Of a stretch of 64,000 nt of DNA, positions 26,956-36,358 are shown piece after piece. The stretch comes from Acidobacteriota bacterium (GTDB lineage: Bacteria; Acidobacteriota; Terriglobia; Bryobacterales; Bryobacteraceae), in contig VFZU01000009.1 in assembly GCA_016870995.1 (NCBI GenBank), positions 39,860 through 103,859 on the forward strand, read 5' to 3'. The position numbers and the translations under genes are program-made. Positions within the stretch are counted from its first letter, which is position 1, and every line of letters begins with the position of its first letter. Below the pieces are notes generated by a model, which saw only the letters and a program-made list of their open reading frames with translations, did not search any database and was not told the origin of the DNA.

Positions 26956-28497
26956 TTAGTCGACAACAAATGCAAACAGGGCGTGCCCGCAAGCGATCGT
27001 GATGTGCTGCTTACCATCCGCCCCGATGTAACTCACCGGATTGGCGAATGCCTTGCCGCCCATCGGATACTTCCACAAGAGTTTGCCCGTAGTGTCATCG
27101 AGCGCGATCATGTCGCCATCAGCTGTCGCGGCAAACACCAGGCCGCCAGCTGTAGACAGCACTCCGCTCCACGAGGGCGAGCTCATCGGATATTCCCACT
27201 TCGCCTTCCCCGTCTTCGGGTCCATTGCCTTGATCGCTCCGCTGGCTTCTTCGCCGGGCTTCGACACGAACCGGCCAGCCAGATACCAGCTACCTTCTTT
27301 GTAAGTATCGTCGCCGGAATAGAACACACCACCTTCGTCGCGGGTCATGACGTAGTGCAACTTCGTAAGCGGGCTGTAGGAAGGCGCTTGAAAATTCGTC
27401 GCACCGGGCGAGTTCGGATACACAACCGTGCCACCAGGGGTGGGCGCAGTGTTTGGCATCCGCGTCGGGCGGCCCTTGTCGCTCAGCTCCGGCTGAGCCC
27501 AGGTCTGCCGTACATACTGCTTGCCCAACAAGTACTCGCCCGTCGTGCGGTCGAGCACATAGTAGAACGCATTTCGATTCGCGAACAACACGAGCTTCCG
27601 CATCTTGCCGTTCCACATCTCATCCACCAGGATCGGCACCTGTGTGGAATCGAGATCATGCACGTCGTGTGGCGTGAACTGGAAGTGCCATTTCATCTTG
27701 CCGGTGTCGCCGTCAATCGCGAGCAGGCAATTGGAATAGAGATTGTCTCCGGCGCGCTTGTCGCCCTTCCAGTCTGGGCCAGGATTCCCTGTGCCCCAAT
27801 AAATCGTATTGATCTCCGGGTCGTAGCTACCCGTCACCCAGGTGGTCGCCGAACCATACTTATAGCTGTCGCCAAGCCAGGTCTCGGTGCCTTTTTCTCC
27901 AGTGGACGGCACGGTCCATAATCGCCAGGCTTCTTTGCCGGTCTTAGCCTCATAGGCGGCCAGGTAGCCGCGCACACCAAACTCGCCGCCAGCGCTACCA
28001 ATCACAACCTTGTCCTTCACGATCAGCGGCGCGACGGTGCTCGAATAACCCTTCTTGTAATCCGCAACAGCAACGTCCCAGACCACATGGCCAGTGGAGG
28101 CATCCAGCGCCACCAGGTGCGCATCCAGTGTCCCGATAAACACGAGGTCGCCGAGAATGGCAGCGCCGCGATTGACACGGCCGCAGCAATACGGCACGTT
28201 ATCCGGCAACACGCGCTTGTAACGCCACAGCACCTTGCCGCTGCGGCTCTCGAGAGCCGTCACATCGCTCGGCGGCTCCGACACATACAGAATTCCGTTG
28301 TGCGCAATCGGGCTCGCCTCGAACTTATCCGTCTTATCGAGCTGGAACGTCCAAGCCGGACGCATGCGTGCCACGTTCGTCTTGTTGATCTGCTTCAGTG
28401 CCGAATATCGATGGCCCTGCGGATTGCCCTGAAAGTGCATCCAATCCTGGCCGAACATCAGCCCGGCCGCGGCCGTTAGCAACAATACGCTCTTCAC
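26956..28497 (-). CDS. PQQ-dependent alcohol dehydrogenase, methanol/ethanol type
   Basis: A 513-residue periplasmic quinoprotein that would oxidise small alcohols and give electrons to cytochrome c. After a signal peptide (residues 1-16) come eight W-type propeller repeats. The vicinal disulfide cysteines are Cys104-Cys105 (PYCCGRVNRG). Metal and PQQ residues are Glu172 (GGEFGVRG), Asn238 (WGTGNPGPDW) and the catalytic base Asp281 in HDVHDLDS. Asp283, two residues after, corresponds to the extra Asp of XoxF and PedH enzymes that use lanthanides instead of calcium (MxaF has Ala). It is the last gene of the cluster; its ATG overlaps the cytochrome c stop. Its end is duplicated at 14872-15076. 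Shorter than usual (about 600), so the C-terminal cytochrome domain is absent. Confidence 0.9.
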   Translation of the reverse strand: MKSVLLLTAAAGLMFGQDWMHFQGNPQGHRYSALKQINKTNVARMRPAWTFQLDKTDKFEASPIAHNGILYVSEPPSDVTALESRSGKVLWRYKRVLPDNVPYCCGRVNRGAAILGDLVFIGTLDAHLVALDASTGHVVWDVAVADYKKGYSSTVAPLIVKDKVVIGSAGGEFGVRGYLAAYEAKTGKEAWRLWTVPSTGEKGTETWLGDSYKYGSATTWVTGSYDPEINTIYWGTGNPGPDWKGDKRAGDNLYSNCLLAIDGDTGKMKWHFQFTPHDVHDLDSTQVPILVDEMWNGKMRKLVLFANRNAFYYVLDRTTGEYLLGKQYVRQTWAQPELSDKGRPTRMPNTAPTPGGTVVYPNSPGATNFQAPSYSPLTKLHYVMTRDEGGVFYSGDDTYKEGSWYLAGRFVSKPGEEASGAIKAMDPKTGKAKWEYPMSSPSWSGVLSTAGGLVFAATADGDMIALDDTTGKLLWKYPMGGKAFANPVSYIGADGKQHITIACGHALFAFVVD

Positions 28498-29246
28498 ATC
28501 GCACCTCGCAGCGAAAACAGATAAGCAATCAAATCGGTCATCTCGGCACCCGAGAACACCTTGCCATAAGCCGGCATCGAACTCTTCGTCAGGTCTCTGT
28601 CGATCTTCGTCGCATCGGCCTTCGCGAGCGTTTGAATTTTGCCCTTCGAGTCGCGCAGGCTGATGTGGAAGTTATCTTCGTTCATCCGGATCCCGCTTAC
28701 CTTGGTGCCACTCTTCAAGGTCACGTGCACCATAGTCCAGCCGCCCACCATGGCAGCATTGGGCTCAACGATGGAGGTCCTTAGATTCGACGGGCTCCGC
28801 ATTGCACCAATCAGGGTCAGATCCGGCCCCATCTTGCCGCCCACACCACCCACCATGTGGCAGCCAGCGCAACCGCCTTTGCCCATGTAGATCGCCTTGC
28901 CGTTAGCGGCGTTACCTTCAACACTCACCGGCGCGCTCCGTCCCAGCGAGCGCACGTATCCCGCCACCTGCAGCATCTCCTCGTCGCTCATGCCCAGAGC
29001 CGGAGGCATATCCGTTCCCGGAATGCCCACGCGGATGATATTCACCAGCGAGCTATCCGTAGGTGCGTGCACCAGATTCGGCGTCACAAGATTGGCAGCC
29101 ATGCCGTCATCGCCCTTGCCATGGCAGAAGGCGCAATGAAACTGGTAAAGCGTCTGGCCATTGCGCAAGCTTGCCTCGTCCATCGGGGCCTTCACTTGGG
29201 CAAACGCTGCCATCGCGAACCATAAACTCAAGATGGTGTTTCGCAT
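28494..29246 (-). CDS. diheme cytochrome c
   Basis: A 250-residue periplasmic cytochrome with a signal peptide (residues 1-16) and two c-type heme sites, CAFCH (38-42) and CAGCH (126-130). Methionine ligands are likely in MPPAL (after IPGTD) and MPAYG. The second half has an extra domain about VTLKSGTKVSGIRMNEDNFHISL between heme 2 and the end; this resembles the loop found in Planctomycete/Acidobacteria cytochromes of the DUF1549-like type. It is the probable electron acceptor of the PQQ dehydrogenase, whose start overlaps its stop (ATGA at 28494-28497). Confidence 0.9.
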   Translation of the reverse strand: MRNTILSLWFAMAAFAQVKAPMDEASLRNGQTLYQFHCAFCHGKGDDGMAANLVTPNLVHAPTDSSLVNIIRVGIPGTDMPPALGMSDEEMLQVAGYVRSLGRSAPVSVEGNAANGKAIYMGKGGCAGCHMVGGVGGKMGPDLTLIGAMRSPSNLRTSIVEPNAAMVGGWTMVHVTLKSGTKVSGIRMNEDNFHISLRDSKGKIQTLAKADATKIDRDLTKSSMPAYGKVFSGAEMTDLIAYLFSLRGAM

Positions 29247-29258
29247 GCTCGGTAGATC

Positions 29259-29891
29259 CTATCGTAAATTCGTTGACCCGCGCCACTCCCGGTACCACTT
29301 GGGATGGTGCAGGCGCGCCCAATTCGGGGTCACCCATCCCAACAACATCGCCCGCATCGACCGCGGCACCGACATCGTTCCCATGTAAATGTGAACAATA
29401 ATCCCTGCAATCGATCCTATCGCCGCCAGAGGATGCATCGCAATTGCGACTAGCCGCAAGCTACGAGGCATCCATTCGGGGAACCACAATACAACGCCGC
29501 TGACCATCAATAGGAGCGCCGTCACCACCTGGCTCCAGAACAACATCTTTTGCCCGGCATTGAACTTGCCGCTCTCCGGCAGCGCATCATGCTGATGCGT
29601 CGCATACTTATCCATTCGCGTAAGCCAAACGCGGTCGTCGGCATCGAGCCCCATCGTCTTGGCCCACCGGGCGAACATCCAGCCAATCACCGCCGTAAAC
29701 AAAACGCCCGACCATGGATGCGTCCCTCGGATCACAAATCCGCCGCCGGATAGTGCCGCCATCCAATACAACACGGGCGACCAGATCGCCAGGCCCGTCA
29801 GCGCCGCGTACAAGAAACTCAGCGCCGCCATCCAGTGCATGACGCGCTCGTAGCCGTCAAACCTTGCCACTCGCACTTCATTCGACTTCAT
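29259..29891 (-). CDS. formate dehydrogenase cytochrome b (gamma) subunit
   Basis: A 210-residue membrane protein with four hydrophobic segments (about 17-40, 53-75, 116-140, 150-172). Heme-binding His are in RVMHWMAAL, THPWSG, MHPLAAIG and VHIYMG. It is homologous to the FdnI/FdoI type subunit that anchors formate dehydrogenase in the membrane and passes electrons to quinone. The start at 29889-29891 is used; it overlaps the end of the iron-sulfur subunit gene by 14 bp. The gene to cytochrome c distance is 12 bp. Confidence 0.9.
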   Translation of the reverse strand: MKSNEVRVARFDGYERVMHWMAALSFLYAALTGLAIWSPVLYWMAALSGGGFVIRGTHPWSGVLFTAVIGWMFARWAKTMGLDADDRVWLTRMDKYATHQHDALPESGKFNAGQKMLFWSQVVTALLLMVSGVVLWFPEWMPRSLRLVAIAMHPLAAIGSIAGIIVHIYMGTMSVPRSMRAMLLGWVTPNWARLHHPKWYREWRGSTNLR

Positions 29892-30669
29892 CGGCGGCCT
29901 CCTCCTGCTGCGGGCCAAACACCACATAGTGGAAGAACGCCCCGAGAATCGAACCCATAAAGACCATCGCCCCAAGCGCCTTTAGCGGGCCCTTCCACAG
30001 CTGCACAGTCCAGGGAATGATCGGGTCCTTTGGCAAGCCATATTGCTCGGGCTGCTTGGCGTCGTTCAGAACATAGATCACGTTCGTGCCGCCGACACCC
30101 GCCGGATTGTAGATCCCGGCGTCCTTAAATCCATCCGCCTTCAGCTCGCGCGTCCGGATCTCCGCCACGCGGATCATCTCGTCGCGCTCGCCAAACGTCA
30201 GGCAATTCGTCGGACACGTCTTAATGCAGGCTGGTTCTAGTCCGACTGCGGTGCGGTCTGAACACAGCGAGCACTTGTAAACCTTCTTCGATGCCGGGCT
30301 CAGCTTCGGCACATCGAAGGGGCAGCCCGTGATGCAATAGCCGCAACCGATGCAGTTTTCATGCACGAAATCCACGGTGCCATTAGCTAATTGCGTAATC
30401 GCTCCCGGCGCGGGACACGCCGCAAGACAGCCCGCGTCCGCGCAATGCATGCACTGATACTTCGACATCAGCCACGCCTCGGCCCCATTGCGCTGGACTT
30501 CATTGAACTTGATCAGGTTCCAGAAATTCGGCGCCAGATCCGGCATCGTCTGATAGGACCCGTTGAACGTGCCAAGCGTATATTCCTGGTCGTTCCATTC
30601 CTGACACGCCACCTCGCAGGCTTTGCAGCCAATGCATAGAGTCGTATCGATGAGCTTAGCGACTAGCAT
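29878..30669 (-). CDS. formate dehydrogenase iron-sulfur (beta) subunit
   Basis: A 263-residue four-cluster ferredoxin-like subunit. Cluster cysteines are in CIGCKACEVACQEW (12-25), CMHCADAGCLAACP (around 73-86), CIGCGYCITGCPF and CSLCSDR with CIKTCPTNC. The C-terminal part has one transmembrane helix (LGAMVFMGSILGAFFHYVVFG) that anchors it, as in FdnH. It transfers electrons from the molybdopterin subunit to the cytochrome b subunit. The start shares its last base with the stop region of fdhA (both at 30669), so the genes are coupled. Confidence 0.93.
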   Translation of the reverse strand: MLVAKLIDTTLCIGCKACEVACQEWNDQEYTLGTFNGSYQTMPDLAPNFWNLIKFNEVQRNGAEAWLMSKYQCMHCADAGCLAACPAPGAITQLANGTVDFVHENCIGCGYCITGCPFDVPKLSPASKKVYKCSLCSDRTAVGLEPACIKTCPTNCLTFGERDEMIRVAEIRTRELKADGFKDAGIYNPAGVGGTNVIYVLNDAKQPEQYGLPKDPIIPWTVQLWKGPLKALGAMVFMGSILGAFFHYVVFGPQQEEAADEVE

Positions 30670-33600
30670 CAGATCTTCTCCAGATTCACGAGAAAGCCCT
30701 TGTATTCAGGCGTGCTTGAGTTCGGGTCGTAGGCGCTCGGCGTCAGGTTGTTGATGAGCGGGCCGGTCACCTTCCCGACAAATCCCCAGTGGATCGGCAG
30801 CCCCACGTGGTAAGTCTTTTGTCCTTGCACGAGCAAAGTGCGCAAGCGCTTCGTGACGAGCGCAGGTCCGTCGAGCGAACCGCGAGCCGAAGACACGCGC
30901 ACCATGTCGCCATTAGAAATTCCCTTGGCAGCAGCCAATTCCGCCGGAACCTCCACGAAGAAGTTCGATTGCAATTGCGAACTCGAACTTGTGTGCTTGG
31001 TCCAGTAATGAAAATGTTCGGTCAAGCGATAGGTGATCGCAACAAAGGGGAAATCTTTCGCGGTTCCGAAGGCTTCCGGCTCAGTCGAGTAAGTCTTCAG
31101 CATCGGGTTCGCGCTCGCGTTCTTATGCAGCGAATTCAATACCGGCGATTCGGCCGGTTCGTAGTGTTCCGGGAACGGCCCTTCCACCAAATCCGGCGCG
31201 AATAAACGCGCCACGCCCTCGGGCAGCATGATAAAGGCCGGCAGAGTTTCCGGCGGAGCATCGCCCTTGTAGTCAGGCACATCGCCCTTCCATCGATCGC
31301 CGTCCCATTTCAACGGGGCGCGAGTTGCGTCCCAGGGCTTGCCGGACTCGTCCGTCGAGGCGCGGTTGTAGAGAATGCGCCGGTTCGACGGCCAACTCCA
31401 GGCCCATTGCGGATACAACCCCAGCCCGGTCGGGTCCACTTGTCCGCGTCGCGACATCTGATTCCCGGCCTCGGTCCAGCAGCCACTGTAGACCCAGTTG
31501 CCGCATGCCGTCGAGCCATCGTCTTTCAACTCTCCAAACCCATTCAACTGTTTGCCTGTACCAAGATCCACTCCGTTCACTTCGCGCGCCACCTCGCTCA
31601 ACAAAGGCTTGTGCGGAAGGGCGTAGTCCCAACTCATATTCAGCAATGGAGCCGGATTTGCGCCGCCATCCTTTTGATAGAGGCGCCTCAATTCAAGAAA
31701 CAATCTCGAGATAATTTCCTGATCCCGCCAGGCCTCACCGGGCGGATCCGTAGCAGCTTCTTTCCACTGCAGCCACCGCGACGAATTCACAAACGCTCCA
31801 TCCTTCTCGGCAAAGTTTGCCGCAGGCAGCAGGAACACTTCCGTCTGGATCGAAGCCGCATCGAGTGCCTTCGGGTAATCCTTGCCGGCCAACTTCTTCG
31901 CCTGCCAAAACGCTGCAGTCTCGGTCTCGAAGTTCTCAGCAACGATCAGCCACTTCAACTTCGAGAGCGCCGTCAACATCTTCTTCGTGTTCGGCCCATT
32001 GGCCACCGGGTTCATCCCGAAGCTGATCAACCCTTCCACTTTGCCGTGGAACATGTCGTCGAAGAATGCACCCCAGGAATGGTCGCCAGTCTCTTCGATT
32101 TTCGGCAACCAGTCATAGCCGAAGCCATTCGCTGCCGTCGCATTCTTGCCGTAATACGCCTTCAGCAAACTCTTCATGAACTTCGGCGTATTGCCCCAAT
32201 AGTTCAAGCTCTTCGCCGCAAGTGCCTTCGGTGTATTGGCCTTCAAGTATTCGTCAAGGGTCTTCAAGTTGGCGCGCGGAATTTTCAGATACCCGGGCAA
32301 CATATTCCAGGCACCCATGTCCGTCGAGCCCTGGATGTTCGCGTGACCCCGTTGCGCGTTCACGCCCCCGCCGGGCATCCCGATGTTGCCCATCAGCAAC
32401 TGCACCATCGCCGCCGCATGAATCAATTGCACAGCAAACGAGTGATGCGTCCAGCCGAGAGCATAGAGCACCGTCCCGCTCTTGTTCTCCGCGGCAGCAA
32501 CCGTAATCATCTCCGCAGCCCGGACAAATTCTTCCTTCGTGCACCCACAAATCTCAGCCACCATCTCGGGCGTGTAGCGCGAGTAGTGTTTCTTCATCAG
32601 CTGAAATACGCTGCGTGGATGTTCGAGCTTGGGATCCGTCTTGGCATGCCCGTTTCCGTCGAGCTCATACTGCCAGGTCGCCTTGTCGTACTTCTTGCCT
32701 TCCCAGCCCGAGAAATGCCCGTCTGTAAAGCCAAAACCTTCGGCGATCAAGAAGCTCGCGTTCGTGTGTTGCTCCACATACTTCCGCTGATATTTGCCTG
32801 TCTCTAACGCGTAGTGAATCACCCCACCCAAAAACGCAATGTCCGTCCCCGACCGAATCGGCACATAGCAATCCGAAACCGCCGCCGTGCGCGTGAAGCG
32901 CGGATCGACACAAACGATCTTCGCCTTGCGCAGGCGCTTGGCCTCCATCACGAACCGGAACCCAACCGGGTGATTCTCGGCCGGATTTCCACCCATCACC
33001 AGCACAACGTCCGCGTTGGCGACATCCGTCCAACCGTTCGTCATCGCTCCCCTACCGAATGTGGCGGCCAAACTGGTCACCGTGGGGCCGTGTCAAAGCC
33101 GGCTTTGATTCTCGTAGGCCAGTAGCCCTAATCCAAACCGGAACTTACTCAACAAGTAGTTGATCTCATTGGTGTCCGTGCACCCACCGATCATCGCGAT
33201 GTTGTCCAGCCGATTCACGGTACGTCCCTGGTCGTCTTTTTCAACAAAGCCCTTGTCACGCGAGGCCTTGATCCGCGCCGCCATCATCGGGATCGCTTCT
33301 TCCCAGGTCAGATCGGTCCATTCGGTGGCCCCAGCCGCCCGATGCCGCACTTTGGTCAGCCGTCGATCGCTCTGAACGAATTCCTCAAGCGAGGCCCCTT
33401 TGGGACAAAGCGTCCCGCGGTTCACAGGGCTTTCCGGGTCGCCTTCGATGTGAATGATGGCCGGCTTCACATTCCGTGCCTTATCGCCGATCGTATGGAT
33501 CGTCACGCTGCAACCGACTGCGCAGTAAGGGCAGATTGAGTTGGTTTTGGTTGCATTCGCGGTCTTTAGCGCAGGAATGTGCGCAGCGCCGCTTGCCGTC

Positions 33601-33677
33601 CCAGTCGTTACCGCTCCAGCCGTTCCCGTCGCCGCAGTCCTCGTAATGAAATCCCGTCTTGATGATTGCTTGCCCAT
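30669..33677 (-). CDS. formate dehydrogenase catalytic (alpha) subunit, selenocysteine-containing
   Basis: A 1002-residue molybdopterin enzyme oxidising formate to CO2. The N-terminal Tat signal is SSRRDFITRTAATG. The [4Fe-4S] cysteines are CPYCAVGC and NRGTLCPKG. An in-frame TGA at 33093-33095 (residue 195) sits exactly where E. coli FdnG has selenocysteine: NQSRL-U-HGPTVTSLAATFGRGAMTN compared with the same context in FdnG. Reading through it gives one continuous FdnG-like protein; a plain gene finder would see two pieces, 33093-33677 and 30669-33080. Molybdopterin motifs continue (VVMGGNPAENHPVG; GMPGGGVNAQRGHANIQG). It heads the five-gene cluster. Confidence 0.93.
33055..33095 (-). promoter_or_regulatory. 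selenocysteine UGA and SECIS-like hairpin
   Basis: The TGA (33093-33095) is followed within 25 bases by a small stem whose tip reads CCAGUUUGG (about 33068-33076). The corresponding tip in E. coli fdnG is GCCAGUCUGGC, so both the position and the sequence match a bacterial SECIS that SelB would recognise. The remaining stem is weaker. selA, selB, selC and selD are not in the window. Confidence 0.75.
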
Positions 33678-33789
33678 AGGGGTGTTTGTATTTCATCACA
33701 CTTTTTACAGGCCGGAACTAAGGTAAATGTTCAATTTGCCGATTACCTACCGAATGGTACTTTTCAAGCAGTAGTAACAGGCCTGCCCA

Positions 33790-34485
33790 ATGCGCATCCT
33801 ATCCATTCTGGCTCTCGTCGCCGCCGCACAAGCGGCGTCGATCCAGCTTAAACTCGACGCATTTCAGCTGATGCCCACCGGCTCTCAGTTTGCATTGCGA
33901 ATCCGAATGGTGGGGAAGAACGGCGTAGAACTTCCGAAAACTCTCCGCCTGACCAATCTCAAAGTAAACAACGCGGTCCTCGATCTCGACGCCACCACAG
34001 AAAGTGGCAAGATCTGGGGCAATCTCGATACCGGCCTCAACATGACCAATGACGGCGGCATTGATTTCACGAGCGGTTTGCTGATTTTCATCAACAGCGG
34101 CGCCAATTTGCCTCCGTTGCTGACCTTCGATCTGATCGACCCCGAAACGGGCCAGCGCTATAGCGCTGACGAATTCGGAATCTTCCTGTCTGAATATGTC
34201 CCCTTTGACTCGGGCTTCTCAAGCAGTTTTACCATCGGCGCATCCAATTCGCCCGGCGGAAACAGCTTCGGCTTGAGCGAAGAGAACATTCCACCACCTA
34301 CACCACCTGACCCGAACGACCCTCAAAATCCGCCCACAAATACACCGCCAGACACACCTCCCCCAAATTCGACGATCGATCCGCCTCCGAGCACGCCTGA
34401 GATCCCTGAGCCTTCGACTTATTTGATGGTGCTCTCCGCTTTGGGCGTGATCTCAAGCAGATACTCGAGCAAACGCGGCACGTAG
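33790..34485 (+). CDS. PEP-CTERM sorting domain protein
   Basis: A 231-residue exported protein. Signal peptide about residues 1-16 (MRILSILALVAAAQAA), a beta-rich middle (QLKLDAFQLMPTGSQFALRI; LTFDLIDPETGQRYSADEFG), a long linker of Pro, Thr and Asn repeats (TPPDPNDPQNPPTNTPPD) and then the PEP-CTERM tail: PEPSTYLMVLSALGV followed by a short basic end (SSRYSSKRGT). It should be cleaved by an exosortase and carried to the surface or extracellular matrix. Function unknown. It is divergent from fdhA, with 112 bp between. Its last 67 bp overlap the end of the convergent sulfatase gene. Confidence 0.82.
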   Translation: MRILSILALVAAAQAASIQLKLDAFQLMPTGSQFALRIRMVGKNGVELPKTLRLTNLKVNNAVLDLDATTESGKIWGNLDTGLNMTNDGGIDFTSGLLIFINSGANLPPLLTFDLIDPETGQRYSADEFGIFLSEYVPFDSGFSSSFTIGASNSPGGNSFGLSEENIPPPTPPDPNDPQNPPTNTPPDTPPPNSTIDPPPSTPEIPEPSTYLMVLSALGVISSRYSSKRGT

Positions 34486-36287
34486 GATCGCATCGACTCC
34501 ACCGCCTTGGGGTCTTCTTTGGACAGTTGAGCAATCCGCTCACGGTACGGCCTAAGCTTCTCCCCGCCAATCTCAGTCAGAGCATTCAGGGCTGCTATCG
34601 CCACGTAAACGCTTCCTGTCGTCGAATTAGCCGCCTTCAATAGGACTTCAACAGCAGGGGCCAGATCGCTGTCCTTTCCATAGCGAGCCAGAGCTTCAGC
34701 GGCCGCAACGCGCACATTCAGAGAATCGTCATTAAGGGCGCCGCGGAGAGCATTCTGAGTAACCTCTACTGCGGGTTTGCCCTGACCGAGGATGCCATTG
34801 GCGCACCAATAACGCACCGCACTGTCTCCGTCTTCAAGGTAGGTTCTGAAGATTTCCGGCTGCGTTCGCGTCGGCCCGGTAGCCAATTCAGCGGCATTCA
34901 TCACCCGCACAGCGGCAAATCGCTCATCATCTCGCGCCATAGTCCACGGCGCATCATCCTTGGCGCGTGCGTGAATTTCGTGCTCTGGCAAAAAGCCTAC
35001 GTCGCGAATCTTCACTGCCAGCCCGGTCTGCGCCGCCCTCAGGCGATTCATCTCCGATTTCTGCTCTGCCGTGGGCTTCAGCGCCAGGTTGTTCACTTCG
35101 TCCGGATCGTTCTGGAGATCGTAAAACTCCTCGGCCGGCTTTGTCTTCCAGAAGTGGCTCTGTGCCTCGTTCGCCTTGCCAGAATCGAATACTTCCTTCC
35201 ACTTCCTTGTCGTCGGCATCTCGAACATATAATCCACATGCTGCCCGTAGATGCGGTGCGGCATGTAGTTGCGGATGTACACATAACGCTGGTTGCGCAC
35301 GCTCCGCACCATATCGATCCGCTCGTCCATCCGCCCACGGAAACCGAAAATATAGTCCTGCTCCGGCTCGATGTTGGCTCCCAGAAACGCATAACCCTGG
35401 TGATAATCGGGCTTCTTTACCCCTGCGAGGCTCAATACTGTCGGGGCCAGATCCACGAAGCTCACCAAGCGGTCCGTCCAGCCACCGGCCGCATAGTCCT
35501 TCGGAGCCAGATGCTTGCACTGCTCCGGGATATGCACCATCATCGGCACGTGCAACCCACTGTTGTACGGCCACCTCTTCAACCTCGGCATCCCGGCCCC
35601 GTGGTCGGAGTAAAAGAACACGATCGTCGAATCCTTTAGCCCATCGGCCTCCAGTTCACCCAGTGTCTTTTTCACCATGCCATCCATCGTTTGGATGTTG
35701 TCGTAATACTGCGCCCAGTCACGACGCACTTCAGGAATGTCCGGTTGATAGGCAGGCACGCGGACTTCTTTCGGATCGTGCCGCAGCTTGTGACCCGGCG
35801 TGCGGATCTGGCTCTCATGCGTAATGACGTAATTAAACACGCTAAAGAATGGCTGCTTCGCGTCCCGCTTACGCCAATGCGCTTTGTTCGAGCTTTCGTC
35901 CCACACCTTGCCGGTATGCACGAGGTTGTAGTCTTCTTTCGAATTGTTCGAAGTGTAGTAGCCAGCCTCACGCAGCAAATGAGGAAACATCTTCTGCCCC
36001 GGCGCGAGCTTCGTCTTGCTCCGCATGTGTTCCGCCCCGGTCGACGGTGGATACATCCCGCTGATGATCGTCGTTCTGGCCGGCGCGCAGACCGGGGCAC
36101 AAGACCACGCGCTGCGATAGCGCAAACTCCGCTCGGCTAGCGAGTCGATCGTCGGGCTTGCTGCATGCTTGTCCCCATAGCACCCAAGATTTGGGCTCAT
36201 GTCTTCGCACGTCACCCAAAGAATATTGGGCTGCTTGGTTTGCAACAGTGGCGCTGCCGTGGTAGCAAGAAATTCGCGACGGTTCAT
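34419..36287 (-). CDS. sulfatase with C-terminal HEAT-like repeats
   Basis: A 622-residue type I sulfatase. An export signal (MNRREFLATTAAPL, with twin-Arg) leads into NILWVTCEDMSPN (first metal site). The formylglycine cysteine is Cys67 in CAPAR, a CxPAR variant of the usual CxPSR. The later metal site is FFYSDHGAGMPRLKRWPYNSG. After about residue 450 come HEAT-like helical repeats (AVRYWCANGILGQGKPA; LNVRVAAAEALARYG), probably for substrate or partner binding. It is a periplasmic protein. The last 67 bp lie inside the end of the PEP-CTERM gene on the other strand. Confidence 0.9.
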   Translation of the reverse strand: MNRREFLATTAAPLLQTKQPNILWVTCEDMSPNLGCYGDKHAASPTIDSLAERSLRYRSAWSCAPVCAPARTTIISGMYPPSTGAEHMRSKTKLAPGQKMFPHLLREAGYYTSNNSKEDYNLVHTGKVWDESSNKAHWRKRDAKQPFFSVFNYVITHESQIRTPGHKLRHDPKEVRVPAYQPDIPEVRRDWAQYYDNIQTMDGMVKKTLGELEADGLKDSTIVFFYSDHGAGMPRLKRWPYNSGLHVPMMVHIPEQCKHLAPKDYAAGGWTDRLVSFVDLAPTVLSLAGVKKPDYHQGYAFLGANIEPEQDYIFGFRGRMDERIDMVRSVRNQRYVYIRNYMPHRIYGQHVDYMFEMPTTRKWKEVFDSGKANEAQSHFWKTKPAEEFYDLQNDPDEVNNLALKPTAEQKSEMNRLRAAQTGLAVKIRDVGFLPEHEIHARAKDDAPWTMARDDERFAAVRVMNAAELATGPTRTQPEIFRTYLEDGDSAVRYWCANGILGQGKPAVEVTQNALRGALNDDSLNVRVAAAEALARYGKDSDLAPAVEVLLKAANSTTGSVYVAIAALNALTEIGGEKLRPYRERIAQLSKEDPKAVESMRSYVPRLLEYLLEITPKAESTIK

Positions 36288-36311
36288 GTACGTCTAACGT
36301 ATCAGGTGTTT

Positions 36312-36331
36312 CGGGGGTTGGTCCTCCCCCG
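36312..36331. other. short GC hairpin in front of ileS
   Basis: CGGGGG and CCCCCG with a six-base loop lie 27 bp before the ileS start. It could be part of the ileS leader or an end signal for neither gene. The leader is too short to be a T-box. Confidence 0.35.
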
Positions 36332-36358
36332 TCACCTCTTACTACAATAGAAAGATCA

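Noticed and set aside
31407..32807. A 466-codon open frame antisense to fdhA
   Set aside because: The opposite strand carries a well-conserved molybdopterin enzyme; the frame has no recognisable motif.
30669..33080. Separate gene for a formate dehydrogenase starting with GTG at 33080
   Set aside because: The frame continues upstream through the TGA into the N-terminal part with the Tat signal and Fe-S cysteines, as in FdnG; it is one selenoprotein gene.
36288..36358. T-box riboswitch in front of ileS
   Set aside because: The leader is only about 70 bp with one short hairpin; a T-box needs a much longer structured leader.
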